From Prevotellaceae bacterium UBA2744 (lineage in GTDB: Bacteria; Bacteroidota; Bacteroidia; Bacteroidales; Bacteroidaceae): 64,000 nucleotides of DNA. The notes under the pieces were generated by a model. It did no database searches. It worked only from the letters and a program-made list of their open reading frames with translations, and was not told where the DNA came from. The stretch's first letter is position 1. Each line of letters starts with the position of its first letter. Position numbers and translations under genes: made by a program. The stretch lies in NCBI GenBank assembly GCA_002353575.1, contig DEJQ01000007.1, positions 11,969-75,968 of the forward strand, read 5' to 3'. Positions 57,014-64,000 of this stretch are shown here, piece after piece.

Positions 57014-58525
57014 TTATTCCATTGGTCTTATCATCGATTCTATAAATGCTATCTCCTCGTCAGTTAAGCCGTACTTCTTATATAGCATCTCGTCTGTCCA
57101 AGGGTGAGAGAAATCTTGGAGAGGGACAACCCAAAATACAGACTTAGACAGATTAATAGAACTTAAAGTAACTAAAAGAAGAAATCGAACAAATTTTGTA
57201 TATAGGTAACTAAGTAGGTTGTCAGCTTGTTCCCTATGTTCATAATTGCCTATAATAAAGTATGAATGTGTGCATATTTCTTTTGGCTCTATTACACGAG
57301 TTGAAGCCGTCAATACTCGATACATTCCATCTTTACCTGGTTCACCTGCATGTTCAGCACTAACTTTGCCTATAATAATTTTGTATGCATCTATACTATC
57401 ATGTCCTTTTGTAACTTCGTCGCGACTTATATAAGAAGCACCATCACTAGAATAAAGCTTTAATGATTCCTCAAATGGACGTTCTTTTCCTCTATAATCA
57501 GTTGGAAGGCCATAAGGACATAAAGGAGATACTATTTGTGCTAAATCTGGCTCTTCGAAAACTCTTGATTTATGCAGTATGCTGACTGCATTATTATATC
57601 TGACAAGAACAGGAAATTCATTTAGAGGACGATCTAGATTATTTAAGACACCTCCTTTGATATTAGTAAAATTACAATCTCCTTCATGTTCTTTATCCCA
57701 TAAGAAATAACATACGCCACCACTAATACTGTTCTGAGGAAAACATTCTTTTGCATTAACGAAATCCACAAGCACACGAATGTGCTTGTCGTTCATCATT
57801 TTATCTCTAAAGTCCTCAAGCTGTTTCATTCCTCCTGAAAACCAACGCGATGGAATAATCACTGAAAAGTAAAGCGGATTCAATTTCATTACTTGACAAA
57901 CAAATAGGTCATATAGTGGTTTTGCTTGTCTACCTGCTCCTCCTGTATCAAGTTGATATGGCGGATTTCCTATTATTACATCGAATTTCATATTCTTAAA
58001 GAATTGTTTTGGATTGTCTGCATGGATAAACATATAGGCGTATTGCTCCGCCTCTGAGCCTCTGTCATATACACTCTGGCTGGCACCACAATATTTGCAT
58101 TTGCCATTTACCCAAGTGTGCTTGATATTCTTGTAGAGGATGTTTCCCTCTTGTGTTTCAAACTTTGAGATGCTATATTTTCCATTGGCAGTCTTGCTGC
58201 AATAAACTGAACGACGAGCTAACAACGAAGTCAATTCTGTGCAGGCTATACCAAATACCTGATTGTGCAGAATGTGATCAATACGCTTTTGCCGGTCGGG
58301 TATTTCATCTGCAAGTCCTCTGTCAAGGCGCTTAACTATCTCCCTAAGAAAGACTCCACTCTTTGTAAAAGGGTCGAGGAAAGTAGTCTTAGAACTTCTG
58401 AACAACTCCTGTGGCAACAAATCAAGCATCTTGTTTGCCAATTCGGGAGGAGTAAAAACCTCGTCATTGCTTAGGTTTGCTATGCAGTTTAGTACATCAG
58501 GATTATAGCTACTATTGTTTGTCAT
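57014..58525 (-). CDS. Eco57I-type N6-adenine DNA methyltransferase
   Basis: The 503-residue protein has the gamma-class methylase order: motif X-like DEVFTPPELA (residues 21-30), AdoMet-binding motif I FLDPFTKSGVF around D51, and catalytic NPPY at 187-190 in IIGNPPYQLD. A cysteine pair-containing loop (CKYCGAS) lies between them. The C-terminal half (SRWFSGGMKQLEDFRDKMM onwards) resembles target-recognition parts of Eco57I-like enzymes. It should methylate adenine in a specific site. The upstream 321-residue gene ends 5 bp before it. Confidence 0.92.
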   Translation of the reverse strand: MTNNSSYNPDVLNCIANLSNDEVFTPPELANKMLDLLPQELFRSSKTTFLDPFTKSGVFLREIVKRLDRGLADEIPDRQKRIDHILHNQVFGIACTELTSLLARRSVYCSKTANGKYSISKFETQEGNILYKNIKHTWVNGKCKYCGASQSVYDRGSEAEQYAYMFIHADNPKQFFKNMKFDVIIGNPPYQLDTGGAGRQAKPLYDLFVCQVMKLNPLYFSVIIPSRWFSGGMKQLEDFRDKMMNDKHIRVLVDFVNAKECFPQNSISGGVCYFLWDKEHEGDCNFTNIKGGVLNNLDRPLNEFPVLVRYNNAVSILHKSRVFEEPDLAQIVSPLCPYGLPTDYRGKERPFEESLKLYSSDGASYISRDEVTKGHDSIDAYKIIIGKVSAEHAGEPGKDGMYRVLTASTRVIEPKEICTHSYFIIGNYEHREQADNLLSYLYTKFVRFLLLVTLSSINLSKSVFWVVPLQDFSHPWTDEMLYKKYGLTDEEIAFIESMIRPME

Positions 58526-58530
58526 AGTAT

Positions 58531-59496
58531 TTATCTTAAAAGGTCAACATATCGGATTTTCTTATCATTTGCCCAGTCGCGAATCAGGCAGTAAGTGCCA
58601 TTATGCAGTTGTATGTTTTCCTGCTTGCAACCTGGACAGCGAATCAGTTTATCGCGTTCACCAAAGAGCGACATTTCCTTTTCTATCACTCCATCGCGAC
58701 AACTATTTGGCACCACTCCCCTCAAGCCATCCATCTGCCAAAGATTCCAGCTGACTATGTAGGCGATATACTTGACAGATTTTTCTATAGGTCGTTTGCC
58801 GAATTTTGCTTTGTAGTTTTCAATAAAGGTGAGAAGAAGTGCTTCACGGGCAAGGAGCAGAGAATCGCCCTGCCACTCAAAGCCATAGGTATTTTTATAT
58901 GCAATCTGTGCCCAGTCAAGCCACTCGCCGCTTGTTTCTGTATTTTCGCTTACAATGCGAAGTTTTCTGTCAAGCAGTCCTATACGATACTGAAGAGGAA
59001 TAATCTCGCCTGTAGTAGTATCATACCGACTGACCAAGTATGGTGCTTCACCACAGGTTATTTCCATTCGTGTAGCCCGTACATAATCTTTCCAAGTCTT
59101 ACCAGCAGGAAACTCTATCTTCTCTGTCTGTGTTTCCCAAGTTTTACGCTCTGGAACTTCAACATTGAATACATCCTTTCTACCAAACCATGCTTCATCG
59201 ACAAGATTGTTCTGGGCATTACAAATCCACGAAGGAGTAAACACCTCTGCCATTCCTTTAGAACGGTCTGCTTGTTGTTCCTTCGATTTCAGCACACGAG
59301 GTTTCACGACTTTACCGAAGGTTCCTGTGATACGTTCAGGCATAATTTCATCATTATACCCATAGCCCTCACCCATTGATTCATAATCGTTTGTAGCCCA
59401 AAAGATATTCTTCCGGGTTGTATGGTCACGAAGAAGCTGCTCCATCACTTCCGGGGCAAAGTCATTCTCCAATATGTCTACTGCATTACGAGGCAT
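58531..59496 (-). CDS. Methylase-like partner protein (restriction subunit M-like)
   Basis: This 321-residue protein carries an AEVFTPSWI segment (residues 83-91) like the motif X region of N6-adenine methylases. It has no NPPY catalytic motif and no clear AdoMet motif, so it is unlikely to methylate by itself. The C-terminus has a single CPGCKQEN pair. Proteins of this type are annotated as restriction subunit M and occur with Eco57I-type methylases; I infer a specificity or regulatory partner. It heads the locus and is 5 bp from the methylase gene. A -7-like TATTTTTG on the minus strand (59858-59865) is far upstream with a loose -33 match. Confidence 0.7.
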   Translation of the reverse strand: MPRNAVDILENDFAPEVMEQLLRDHTTRKNIFWATNDYESMGEGYGYNDEIMPERITGTFGKVVKPRVLKSKEQQADRSKGMAEVFTPSWICNAQNNLVDEAWFGRKDVFNVEVPERKTWETQTEKIEFPAGKTWKDYVRATRMEITCGEAPYLVSRYDTTTGEIIPLQYRIGLLDRKLRIVSENTETSGEWLDWAQIAYKNTYGFEWQGDSLLLAREALLLTFIENYKAKFGKRPIEKSVKYIAYIVSWNLWQMDGLRGVVPNSCRDGVIEKEMSLFGERDKLIRCPGCKQENIQLHNGTYCLIRDWANDKKIRYVDLLR

Positions 59497-59674
59497 CAGT
59501 CAGCAGAACACAAAAACCTGACCGATACCCAACTGTCAGAAATAAGAATTAAGGTTATAATAAAAAAGCGGGGTATCTACTTCTGCCTGTTCCGTGACTT
59601 TAGCCTACCACAGCTATTCCAATAGAACAAGCAGTTTCGATACCCACATTCGTATATATAGGATACTCCCAACA

Positions 59675-59734
59675 GTGCGCATGAGGGCATAAGAAGCCCT
59701 CAGCACACCTTGGATGCATCTATGTATATACATC
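59675..59734. other. Two adjacent hairpins upstream of the restriction-like locus
   Basis: TGAGGGC (59682-59688) pairs with GCCCTCA (59696-59702), extended by GTGC/GCAC with a 3-base bulge; a second dyad (GGATG ... CATCC, 59712-59734) follows. The 440-bp region 59497-59936 otherwise has no supported gene. Confidence 0.5.
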
Positions 59735-59936
59735 CGTGAGCGTCACTCTGCGATTGTTTTTGATTGGAATTTGATTGTGGTAGTTCAAGTCACCAAAAAC
59801 AAAGCGTTAGTGTCGCTTTTTCAATATGTTTTGCTAATGCACTTCTGCATAGCTCTGCAAAAATACAAACTAAATTCTAAAATAATTCAAATCTTGAAGG
59901 ATATTTTTATTTGAGAATTGAAATTGCTTCATGATG

Positions 59937-60034
59937 TTTTTTGCCGATACCTCACTTACTTAGCAGCAATCCCAGTGTTCATCGGGGTTTCAGCAAGTGA
60001 GGTATAGAAAAGATACCTCACTTGTAACCTCACT
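59937..60034. repeat. Structured direct repeat R1, left copy
   Basis: About 98 bp nearly identical to 61619-61727 and in the same orientation. It holds an 11-bp dyad (ATACCTCACTT with AAGTGAGGTAT) enclosing a second dyad around AATCCC/GGGGTT. The two copies of ATACCTCACTT are 66 bp (six 11-bp units) apart. Confidence 0.9.
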
Positions 60035-60090
60035 ATCTTCTCTAAATCTTGACCTGAAAAAAATCGTTTCTTGTTCATGGAGCCTCTTCC

Positions 60091-60178
60091 GCTTTCCTTA
60101 CGCTTTGGTTACGCTTTCCTTACGCTTGTCTTGGTTAAGCTCCTGTTAAGCTTTGGTTAAACCTTTGTTTAACTTAAA
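60091..60178. repeat. Phased array of degenerate 11-bp repeats
   Basis: Eight consecutive 11-bp units: GCTTTCCTTAC, GCTTTGGTTAC, GCTTTCCTTAC, GCTTGTCTTGG, TTAAGCTCCTG, TTAAGCTTTGG, TTAAACCTTTG, TTTAACTTAAA. Units change gradually, as in the array at 29187-29373. It lies 80 bp downstream of the second ATPase gene. Confidence 0.85.
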
Positions 60179-60217
60179 AAAAATTGACGGACTTACCCTT
60201 AATACTGATTTTTGTTG
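60175..60217. repeat. Short direct repeat R2, left copy
   Basis: A-run followed by TTGAC and ending ACTGATTTTTGTTG; a similar segment at 61566-61608 lies on the other side of the ATPase gene. Confidence 0.6.
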
Positions 60218-60258
60218 TGGATTATATACTACTTTGTACGTCTGACAACGGAAAGAAC

Positions 60259-61407
60259 TTAAACGATACTTCCTTCCCACAGCTTCTGAAGGAATACTTG
60301 TGCAGGTAAAACTTCTACGCCATTAAACAGGCGGGGAACGACATCAAGCGATACAATGATAAGGCGAGAATCTGGATGCTCCTCATGGAAGGCTTTCAGT
60401 CCTTTCAAATGTTTGGACTGTACCTCTCTGCATGATTTGAACTCTATTGCGACTTTAGCATCCCCCAGGACGGCATCCACCTCGTAACCAGAATAAGTGT
60501 GCCAATAGGATAGAGTCTCTTCAGAGTCGTTGTATCCCAGATAAGCGATTATCTCCTGTATCATAAGGTGTTCATAAGCATGACCAAAATCGTCGCTCCC
60601 AGGCTGTAGTTCATGACGATGTAGCAGATAGTTGGGCAGCGAGACATCAAAATAATAGAACCTGGGCGACTGACTCAGGCGGCGCTTTACACTTTTTGTA
60701 AAGGCCGGAACCATATAACCTATAAGCGTTTCTTCTAAAATGGAAAAGTATTCTTTGACGGTTTTTGCATCTATACCACAATCCTGTGCAATATTATTGT
60801 AATTTACCATTTCACCGTCTGTGAGGGCAGCCACCTCCATGAATCGACTGAAGGATGCCAACTTACGAACCAGTGCTTCGGCAGCGATTTCTTCTTTCAA
60901 ATAGACAGAGACATAGGCTTGCATGCGTTTCTGCAATTGGCGTTCACTGGTGGCCATATAGTGAGTAGGCAGTAGTCCGCGATTAACAGCTCGCACAACA
61001 TCGAAGTCTTCGATTTCTGAACTCACCAGAGGATACAATACGTTCCTTACAGCACGCCCTCCTAAAGTGTTTACCCCTTTCCGCTTCATTTTTCGAGCAC
61101 TGGATCCACTTAGTATAAAATGAATCCCCTGTCGAGTTATCAGCCAATGAACCTCATTTAACAATTCAGGGATAAGTTGTATTTCATCAATGATAACAAT
61201 ATCCCCATCCTTCATGTCCGCGAGTTCCTGGCGAAGCAAAGAGGGATTACGACGCAAACGTTCGTAGGTATCAGTTTCCAGCAAATCATAAAACCTGTTA
61301 TTAGGGAACAAATGCAGCAACAGCGTCGTCTTTCCCGTCTGACGAGCACCGAACAAGAATACGCTTTCTTCTTGTGCATCAATTACTTTCAACAGTCTTT
61401 CAATCAT
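60259..61407 (-). CDS. AAA-family ATPase with DUF4143, copy 2
   Basis: The 382-residue protein has Walker A GARQTGKTT (residues 20-28), Walker B IVIIDEIQLI, sensor HFILSGSSAR and the C-terminal DUF4143 region with SGYEVDAVLGDAKVAIEFKS, a PD-(D/E)XK-like pattern (D...EFK). It resembles copy 1 in layout but not closely in sequence. It has a good promoter (61484-61514) and a leader with a strong hairpin. The gene is bracketed by direct repeats R1 and R2 on both sides and by 11-bp phased arrays, which suggests it entered or moved as a cassette. Function of the family is unknown. Confidence 0.88.
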   Translation of the reverse strand: MIERLLKVIDAQEESVFLFGARQTGKTTLLLHLFPNNRFYDLLETDTYERLRRNPSLLRQELADMKDGDIVIIDEIQLIPELLNEVHWLITRQGIHFILSGSSARKMKRKGVNTLGGRAVRNVLYPLVSSEIEDFDVVRAVNRGLLPTHYMATSERQLQKRMQAYVSVYLKEEIAAEALVRKLASFSRFMEVAALTDGEMVNYNNIAQDCGIDAKTVKEYFSILEETLIGYMVPAFTKSVKRRLSQSPRFYYFDVSLPNYLLHRHELQPGSDDFGHAYEHLMIQEIIAYLGYNDSEETLSYWHTYSGYEVDAVLGDAKVAIEFKSCREVQSKHLKGLKAFHEEHPDSRLIIVSLDVVPRLFNGVEVLPAQVFLQKLWEGSIV

Positions 61408-61434
61408 ATTTCATTGATTAATATCCGGAATACT

Positions 61435-61463
61435 ATTCCTGATTTTTCAGTAAAATCGGGAAT
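61435..61463 (-). promoter_or_regulatory. Hairpin in the 5' leader of the second ATPase gene
   Basis: ATTCCTGATTTT (61435-61446) pairs with AAAATCGGGAAT (61452-61463) through 12 bp with one G-T pair. It overlaps a mutually exclusive palindrome GGAATACTATTCC (61427-61439), so two alternative folds exist 20-55 bases before the start codon. Confidence 0.5.
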
Positions 61464-61483
61464 ATCTCTCCGTAAATTCGCCA

Positions 61484-61514
61484 CAAATATAAGGGCTATA
61501 GTTGAAAAAACAAA
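61484..61514 (-). promoter_or_regulatory. Promoter of the second ATPase gene
   Basis: Minus-strand TTTG (61511-61514), 19-bp spacer, TATATTTG (61484-61491). Confidence 0.75.
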
Positions 61515-61565
61515 TTTTATTCTTTCTCTATTTATATGTTTTAACATGTTTTTCTCCATTACCTG

Positions 61566-61608
61566 AAAAAAAGTTGACTCGATTAACCTTTAAAACTGAT
61601 TTTTGTTG
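61566..61608. repeat. Short direct repeat R2, right copy
   Basis: Similar to 60175-60217 (shared A-run, TTGAC and ACTGATTTTTGTTG); ends 10 bp before the right R1 copy. Confidence 0.6.
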
Positions 61609-61618
61609 ACTGTTTGCA

Positions 61619-61727
61619 TTTTTTGCCGATACCTCACTTACTTGGCAGCAATCCCAGTGTTCATCGGGGTTTCAGCGAGTGAGGTATGTTCAAGATACCT
61701 CACTTATACCTCACTTGTAACCTCACT
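61619..61727. repeat. Structured direct repeat R1, right copy
   Basis: Matches 59937-60034 except five substitutions and one extra 11-bp unit (ATACCTCACTT at 61695 and again at 61706). All copies of that unit keep the 11-bp register starting at 61629. Confidence 0.9.
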
Positions 61728-61746
61728 TTGGTTTCAGAACTTTAAA

Positions 61747-61894
61747 TTAACAAAACAGCACTTAAATCTGGTCTTTTGTTAATAACTTAAAATTGCACAC
61801 TTTTGCTGAAAAAGCAATTCTTAGTTAGAGAAAATTTGTTCCATAACTAAGAAAAACTTGTTCGTACGCACAAGAATTTTTTTTCCTGTGCGTA
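61747..61894. other. Four consecutive stem-loops, no gene
   Basis: Perfect stems: TTAACAAAA/TTTTGTTAA (61747-61782), TTGCT/AGCAA (61803-61817), TTCTTAGTTA/TAACTAAGAA (61818-61853) and TACGCACA/TGTGCGTA (61865-61894). They fill part of the 750-bp region upstream of the second ATPase; I see no ORF over them. Confidence 0.6.
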
Positions 61895-62055
61895 AGCGCA
61901 AAATGCCCTAATTTTGCTGCTTCAGAAAAATATTGCACACTCATTAAAAACTGATAAAAAAGTCACATAAGATAGAGGAAAAAACTGTTAATTTATATGC
62001 GAAATATTAATAGTTCCGCATCCGTGCTTTTGTGCGTGCTTTTTCTTCTGCATTG

Positions 62056-62088
62056 TTTGCAAACCGCTCACAAATTATATTATCTTTG
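62056..62088 (+). promoter_or_regulatory. Promoter of the 58-codon ORF
   Basis: Plus-strand TTTG (62056-62059), 21-bp spacer, TATCTTTG (62081-62088). Predicted leader about 67 bases. Confidence 0.7.
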
Positions 62089-62161
62089 TACGCGAAAATA
62101 ATTCGCAACACAAACACTTCGTGGTTTGTTAAACTCATTACTAACCTAAAATTTAATTTCT

Positions 62162-62338
62162 ATGAACAAAGAAAAGTTATCAGTTCAGGGTGAGGCTATC
62201 GAAGCCTCAACACAAAGAATGCTCGAAGCCGAGCTGTTTCTTATTTCGATGGAAAACGCACCAAGAAAACAGGATGGAGTAGAGTTTTGGAACATAGAGG
62301 ATTTCCTAAGAAGGCTATGGAAGGGACAAATATTATAA
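62162..62338 (+). CDS. Small 58-residue protein of unknown function
   Basis: ATG 62162 to TAA 62336-62338 encodes MNKEKLSVQGEAIEASTQRM and a further 38 residues that include LEAELFLISMENAPRK and DFLRRLWKGQIL. It is mostly helical in appearance, with no signal peptide or cysteines. A promoter at 62056-62088 and an A/T-rich leader with TTACTAACCTAAAATTT, similar to leaders of other genes here, support expression. No family was recognised. It runs convergent with the secreted-protein gene at 62416. A start further upstream is not available in frame. Confidence 0.65.
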   Translation: MNKEKLSVQGEAIEASTQRMLEAELFLISMENAPRKQDGVEFWNIEDFLRRLWKGQIL

Positions 62339-62415
62339 TATGACAATCGAATAAAAATCAGCAAGAGAAACTTCACAGCTTCCCTTGCCCAATCCGCGAA
62401 AAATATAACTAATCT

Positions 62416-62922
62416 TTACTTGAACATGATGTCTTCAATCTGTTTTGCAACGTCGTCACTCATATAGCGCGATTTACAGCATGCAATGATATATTTCCTG
62501 GCTTTCTCAGGCATATCCACCTTTTTCCATACATCGTTGCGATTCTTCCAGCGACCTTTTGTAGTTCGCTTATCAATCCAAGTAATGGCATCTTTGATTT
62601 TCTCGCGTCCCATCTCAGAATACCATCCGTCCTTGAATGTGTAGGTGCCATACTCATGCGGTGCAACCGTGATTTTACCATTTGCAGAACGCAATATCTG
62701 TGCACAGGCATACTCTCCGTCGGCACCATAATACTTAAACTGTGTATAGCCATTAGCTTTGCCACACATGATTTTCTTCTCGCCATCATACTGCATTGAC
62801 TCCATAATCCATACACCGTGGAGTTCTTTGTCGTCAATCTTTACATTCTGTGCAAGAAGGTTTGCTGTACAGAGCATTAATGCAGCGAACAAAATGCTCA
62901 TTCTTTTCTCGATAGTTTTCAT
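62416..62922 (-). CDS. Small exported protein, lipocalin/DUF4488-like
   Basis: The 168-residue protein has a signal peptide (MSILFAALMLCTANLLAQ; an internal start at residue 8 is possible). The mature part starts KELHGVWIMESMQYDG, with TQFKYYGADGEYACAQIL and HEYGTYTFKDGWYSE, a beta-strand pattern like small lipocalin-type Bacteroidetes proteins (DUF4488-like). The end is a short helical region with two cysteines (IIACCKS). The function of the family is unknown. It lies downstream of the regulator at the window end, with its own -7 box TACCTTTG at 62966-62973, and an A/T-rich leader. Confidence 0.7.
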   Translation of the reverse strand: MKTIEKRMSILFAALMLCTANLLAQNVKIDDKELHGVWIMESMQYDGEKKIMCGKANGYTQFKYYGADGEYACAQILRSANGKITVAPHEYGTYTFKDGWYSEMGREKIKDAITWIDKRTTKGRWKNRNDVWKKVDMPEKARKYIIACCKSRYMSDDVAKQIEDIMFK

Positions 62923-62965
62923 AAGCAGAAAAGTTTTTAAAGGTTAATAAAAATGGTTGACGCTG

Positions 62966-62973
62966 CAAAGGTA
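62966..62973 (-). promoter_or_regulatory. -7 box of the small exported-protein gene
   Basis: Minus-strand TACCTTTG with only a partial TTG at the -33 position (near 62995). Predicted leader about 37 bases, containing the TTTATTAACCTTTAAAAAC motif. Confidence 0.45.
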
Positions 62974-63072
62974 AAGATCTTTCTTGCATGATGTCAAGGA
63001 TTTCCGTTTGCATATTCTTGGCAATCAAAAGTGCAAAGTCTCTGCAAAGTTTGCAATTGTTTGCAACGATGT

Positions 63073-64000
63073 CTAACTGCCGATGGAAAGGACGAAATCG
63101 TCCCACTGCTTACTGCTGCCTTTTTTGTGGAATACTTTCTGATAAAGTCGGCTGCGAGTGCTGCTAATGGTACTTATGTCACGTGCAAGCACATTGGCAA
63201 TGTCAGAAGGCGATACACGCAACTTAATCAGCAGTGAGGTCTGGAATTCCAGTTCCGACATAGAATAAAGGCTGAGCAAGTGATTAGTGAAACTGGGATA
63301 TACAGCATCCAACTGGCGTTCCATTTCCTGCCAATCCTCAGCCTTCAGGCGTTTACCCTCAGTAATGCCACGTTGCAACTGACGGTAATAGTCAGACATG
63401 AAGAATGAACGTTCGACTTCCTTCAGAGCCATGCGGACAGGTTGAGGCCGCAGTGCTATCTCTTCTTCTATCTCACGCAGGCGGCGGTCGGCACGACGCA
63501 CCTTCTGATGTTTTGCAACAGCTACCTGAGCTGTAATCAAGAGGCAGACGAATACTGCTATAAGGGCATATATCAGACGGTGATTGGCAGAAAGGAGTTT
63601 CCGTTCGGTAGTAGAGAGGACATAATGTCGTACTTCCTCGTTAGCATCTATACTCCGATCATTACGTATGATCTCACGAATCTCATCTATCTTTACATCA
63701 CTCATATCCGTAACACGCTTCCAGGTAGAGACGGCACCACTCTTTTGAGTTGTGATGACAGAATCGTTTACAATAACAAGCGGGCGGGGCTCGTCATCCT
63801 CCATATACATCATATTACCATTGCCCAGTTCCGACAGGGTAATCTGACTAATACTACCTGAAGCAACAATAATGCCTGAGGCGGTATAGAGCAACCTGCA
63901 AGCATAAAGTATGCTGTCACCATCATAAATATGCAAATATGTAATACCGTTTATGGGGAAGTCATACGTTTCGCCTATGGGGTAATTAAGGTGAGTCAGA
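63073..64000 (-). CDS. Membrane-bound regulator with C-terminal helix-turn-helix, 5' end outside window
   Basis: The frame stays open to the window edge, so the N-terminus is missing. The visible 309 residues show an extracytoplasmic region, one transmembrane helix (LIYALIAVFVCLLITAQVAV), a coiled coil (VRRADRRLREIEEEI) and a C-terminal helical domain ending in an HTH-like SELEFQTSLLIKLRVSPSDIANVLARDISTISSTRSRLYQKVF. The latter resembles the LuxR/GerE fold of Bacteroidetes membrane regulators. A TTG at 63936 is not the likely start. It likely senses something outside and regulates genes nearby; the target is unknown. Confidence 0.7.
   Translation of the reverse strand, partial: LTHLNYPIGETYDFPINGITYLHIYDGDSILYACRLLYTASGIIVASGSISQITLSELGNGNMMYMEDDEPRPLVIVNDSVITTQKSGAVSTWKRVTDMSDVKIDEIREIIRNDRSIDANEEVRHYVLSTTERKLLSANHRLIYALIAVFVCLLITAQVAVAKHQKVRRADRRLREIEEEIALRPQPVRMALKEVERSFFMSDYYRQLQRGITEGKRLKAEDWQEMERQLDAVYPSFTNHLLSLYSMSELEFQTSLLIKLRVSPSDIANVLARDISTISSTRSRLYQKVFHKKGSSKQWDDFVLSIGS

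Noticed and set aside
58525..58531. Frameshift splitting one methylase into two genes
   Set aside because: Both products have their own EVFTP segment near the N-terminus and a clean stop and start 5 bp apart, so they are separate genes.

Overview
The window looks like a chromosomal segment of a Bacteroidales bacterium, most likely Prevotella/Segatella. The support is a SusC/SusD pair, DUF5117-type zinc metalloprotease, C10 (streptopain-like) protease, C-terminal tails resembling type IX secretion signals on four exported proteins, meso-diaminopimelate dehydrogenase, and repeated Bacteroidetes promoters (TTTG, 19-21 bp, TAnnTTTG). Almost all genes lie on the minus strand; the clear plus-strand genes are a M20 deacylase, ddh and a 58-codon ORF near the right end. 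No rRNA, tRNA, CRISPR array or integrase was seen.

Region 1 (1-7.7 kb): lipoprotein FKBP and glycyl-tRNA synthetase; a divergent M20 deacylase; C10 protease, purA and a Fur-family regulator. Region 2 (7.1-18.4 kb): a tightly packed minus-strand run that begins at a good promoter at 18406-18437. It encodes a response regulator fused to a PP2C/SpoIIE phosphatase, a membrane-anchored coiled-coil/beta-propeller protein, a periplasmic Reg_prop sensor whose H-box histidine is replaced by aspartate, a soluble histidine kinase with an intact H-box, and a TPR-TonB receptor, then dipeptidyl peptidase III and an AlkD-like protein. The coupling (TAATG and 4-bp overlaps) and the paired pseudokinase/kinase make this the best candidate for an undescribed signalling system. 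Region 3 (18.8-20.3 kb): an orphan small ORF and ddh.

Region 4 (20.4-41.7 kb): surface and secretion genes. A protease-SusC-SusD-secreted-protein operon is followed upstream by an 81-bp tandem repeat carrying its promoter and a striking 11-bp phased repeat array. Then come a 1,936-residue modular exported protein, a RelE-type toxin-antitoxin pair, a flippase and a 1,247-residue modular exported protein. Region 5 (41.9-52.1 kb): housekeeping operons topA-aroK-speA and U32-MG2-like-ruvB.

Region 6 (52.1-62.4 kb): an accessory region. Two AAA/DUF4143 ATPase genes are each bracketed by direct repeats: a 175-bp duplication of the 5' end of the U32 gene in one case, a ~100-bp structured repeat in the other. 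Between them lies a restriction-modification-like locus with a GIY-YIG/helicase protein, an Eco57I-type N6-adenine methylase and a methylase-like partner, plus a 50-codon gene with its own promoter and terminator. Phased 11-bp repeats recur beside the second ATPase. Region 7 (62.1-64 kb): a small ORF with a good promoter, a small secreted protein, and a membrane-bound regulator cut by the window edge.
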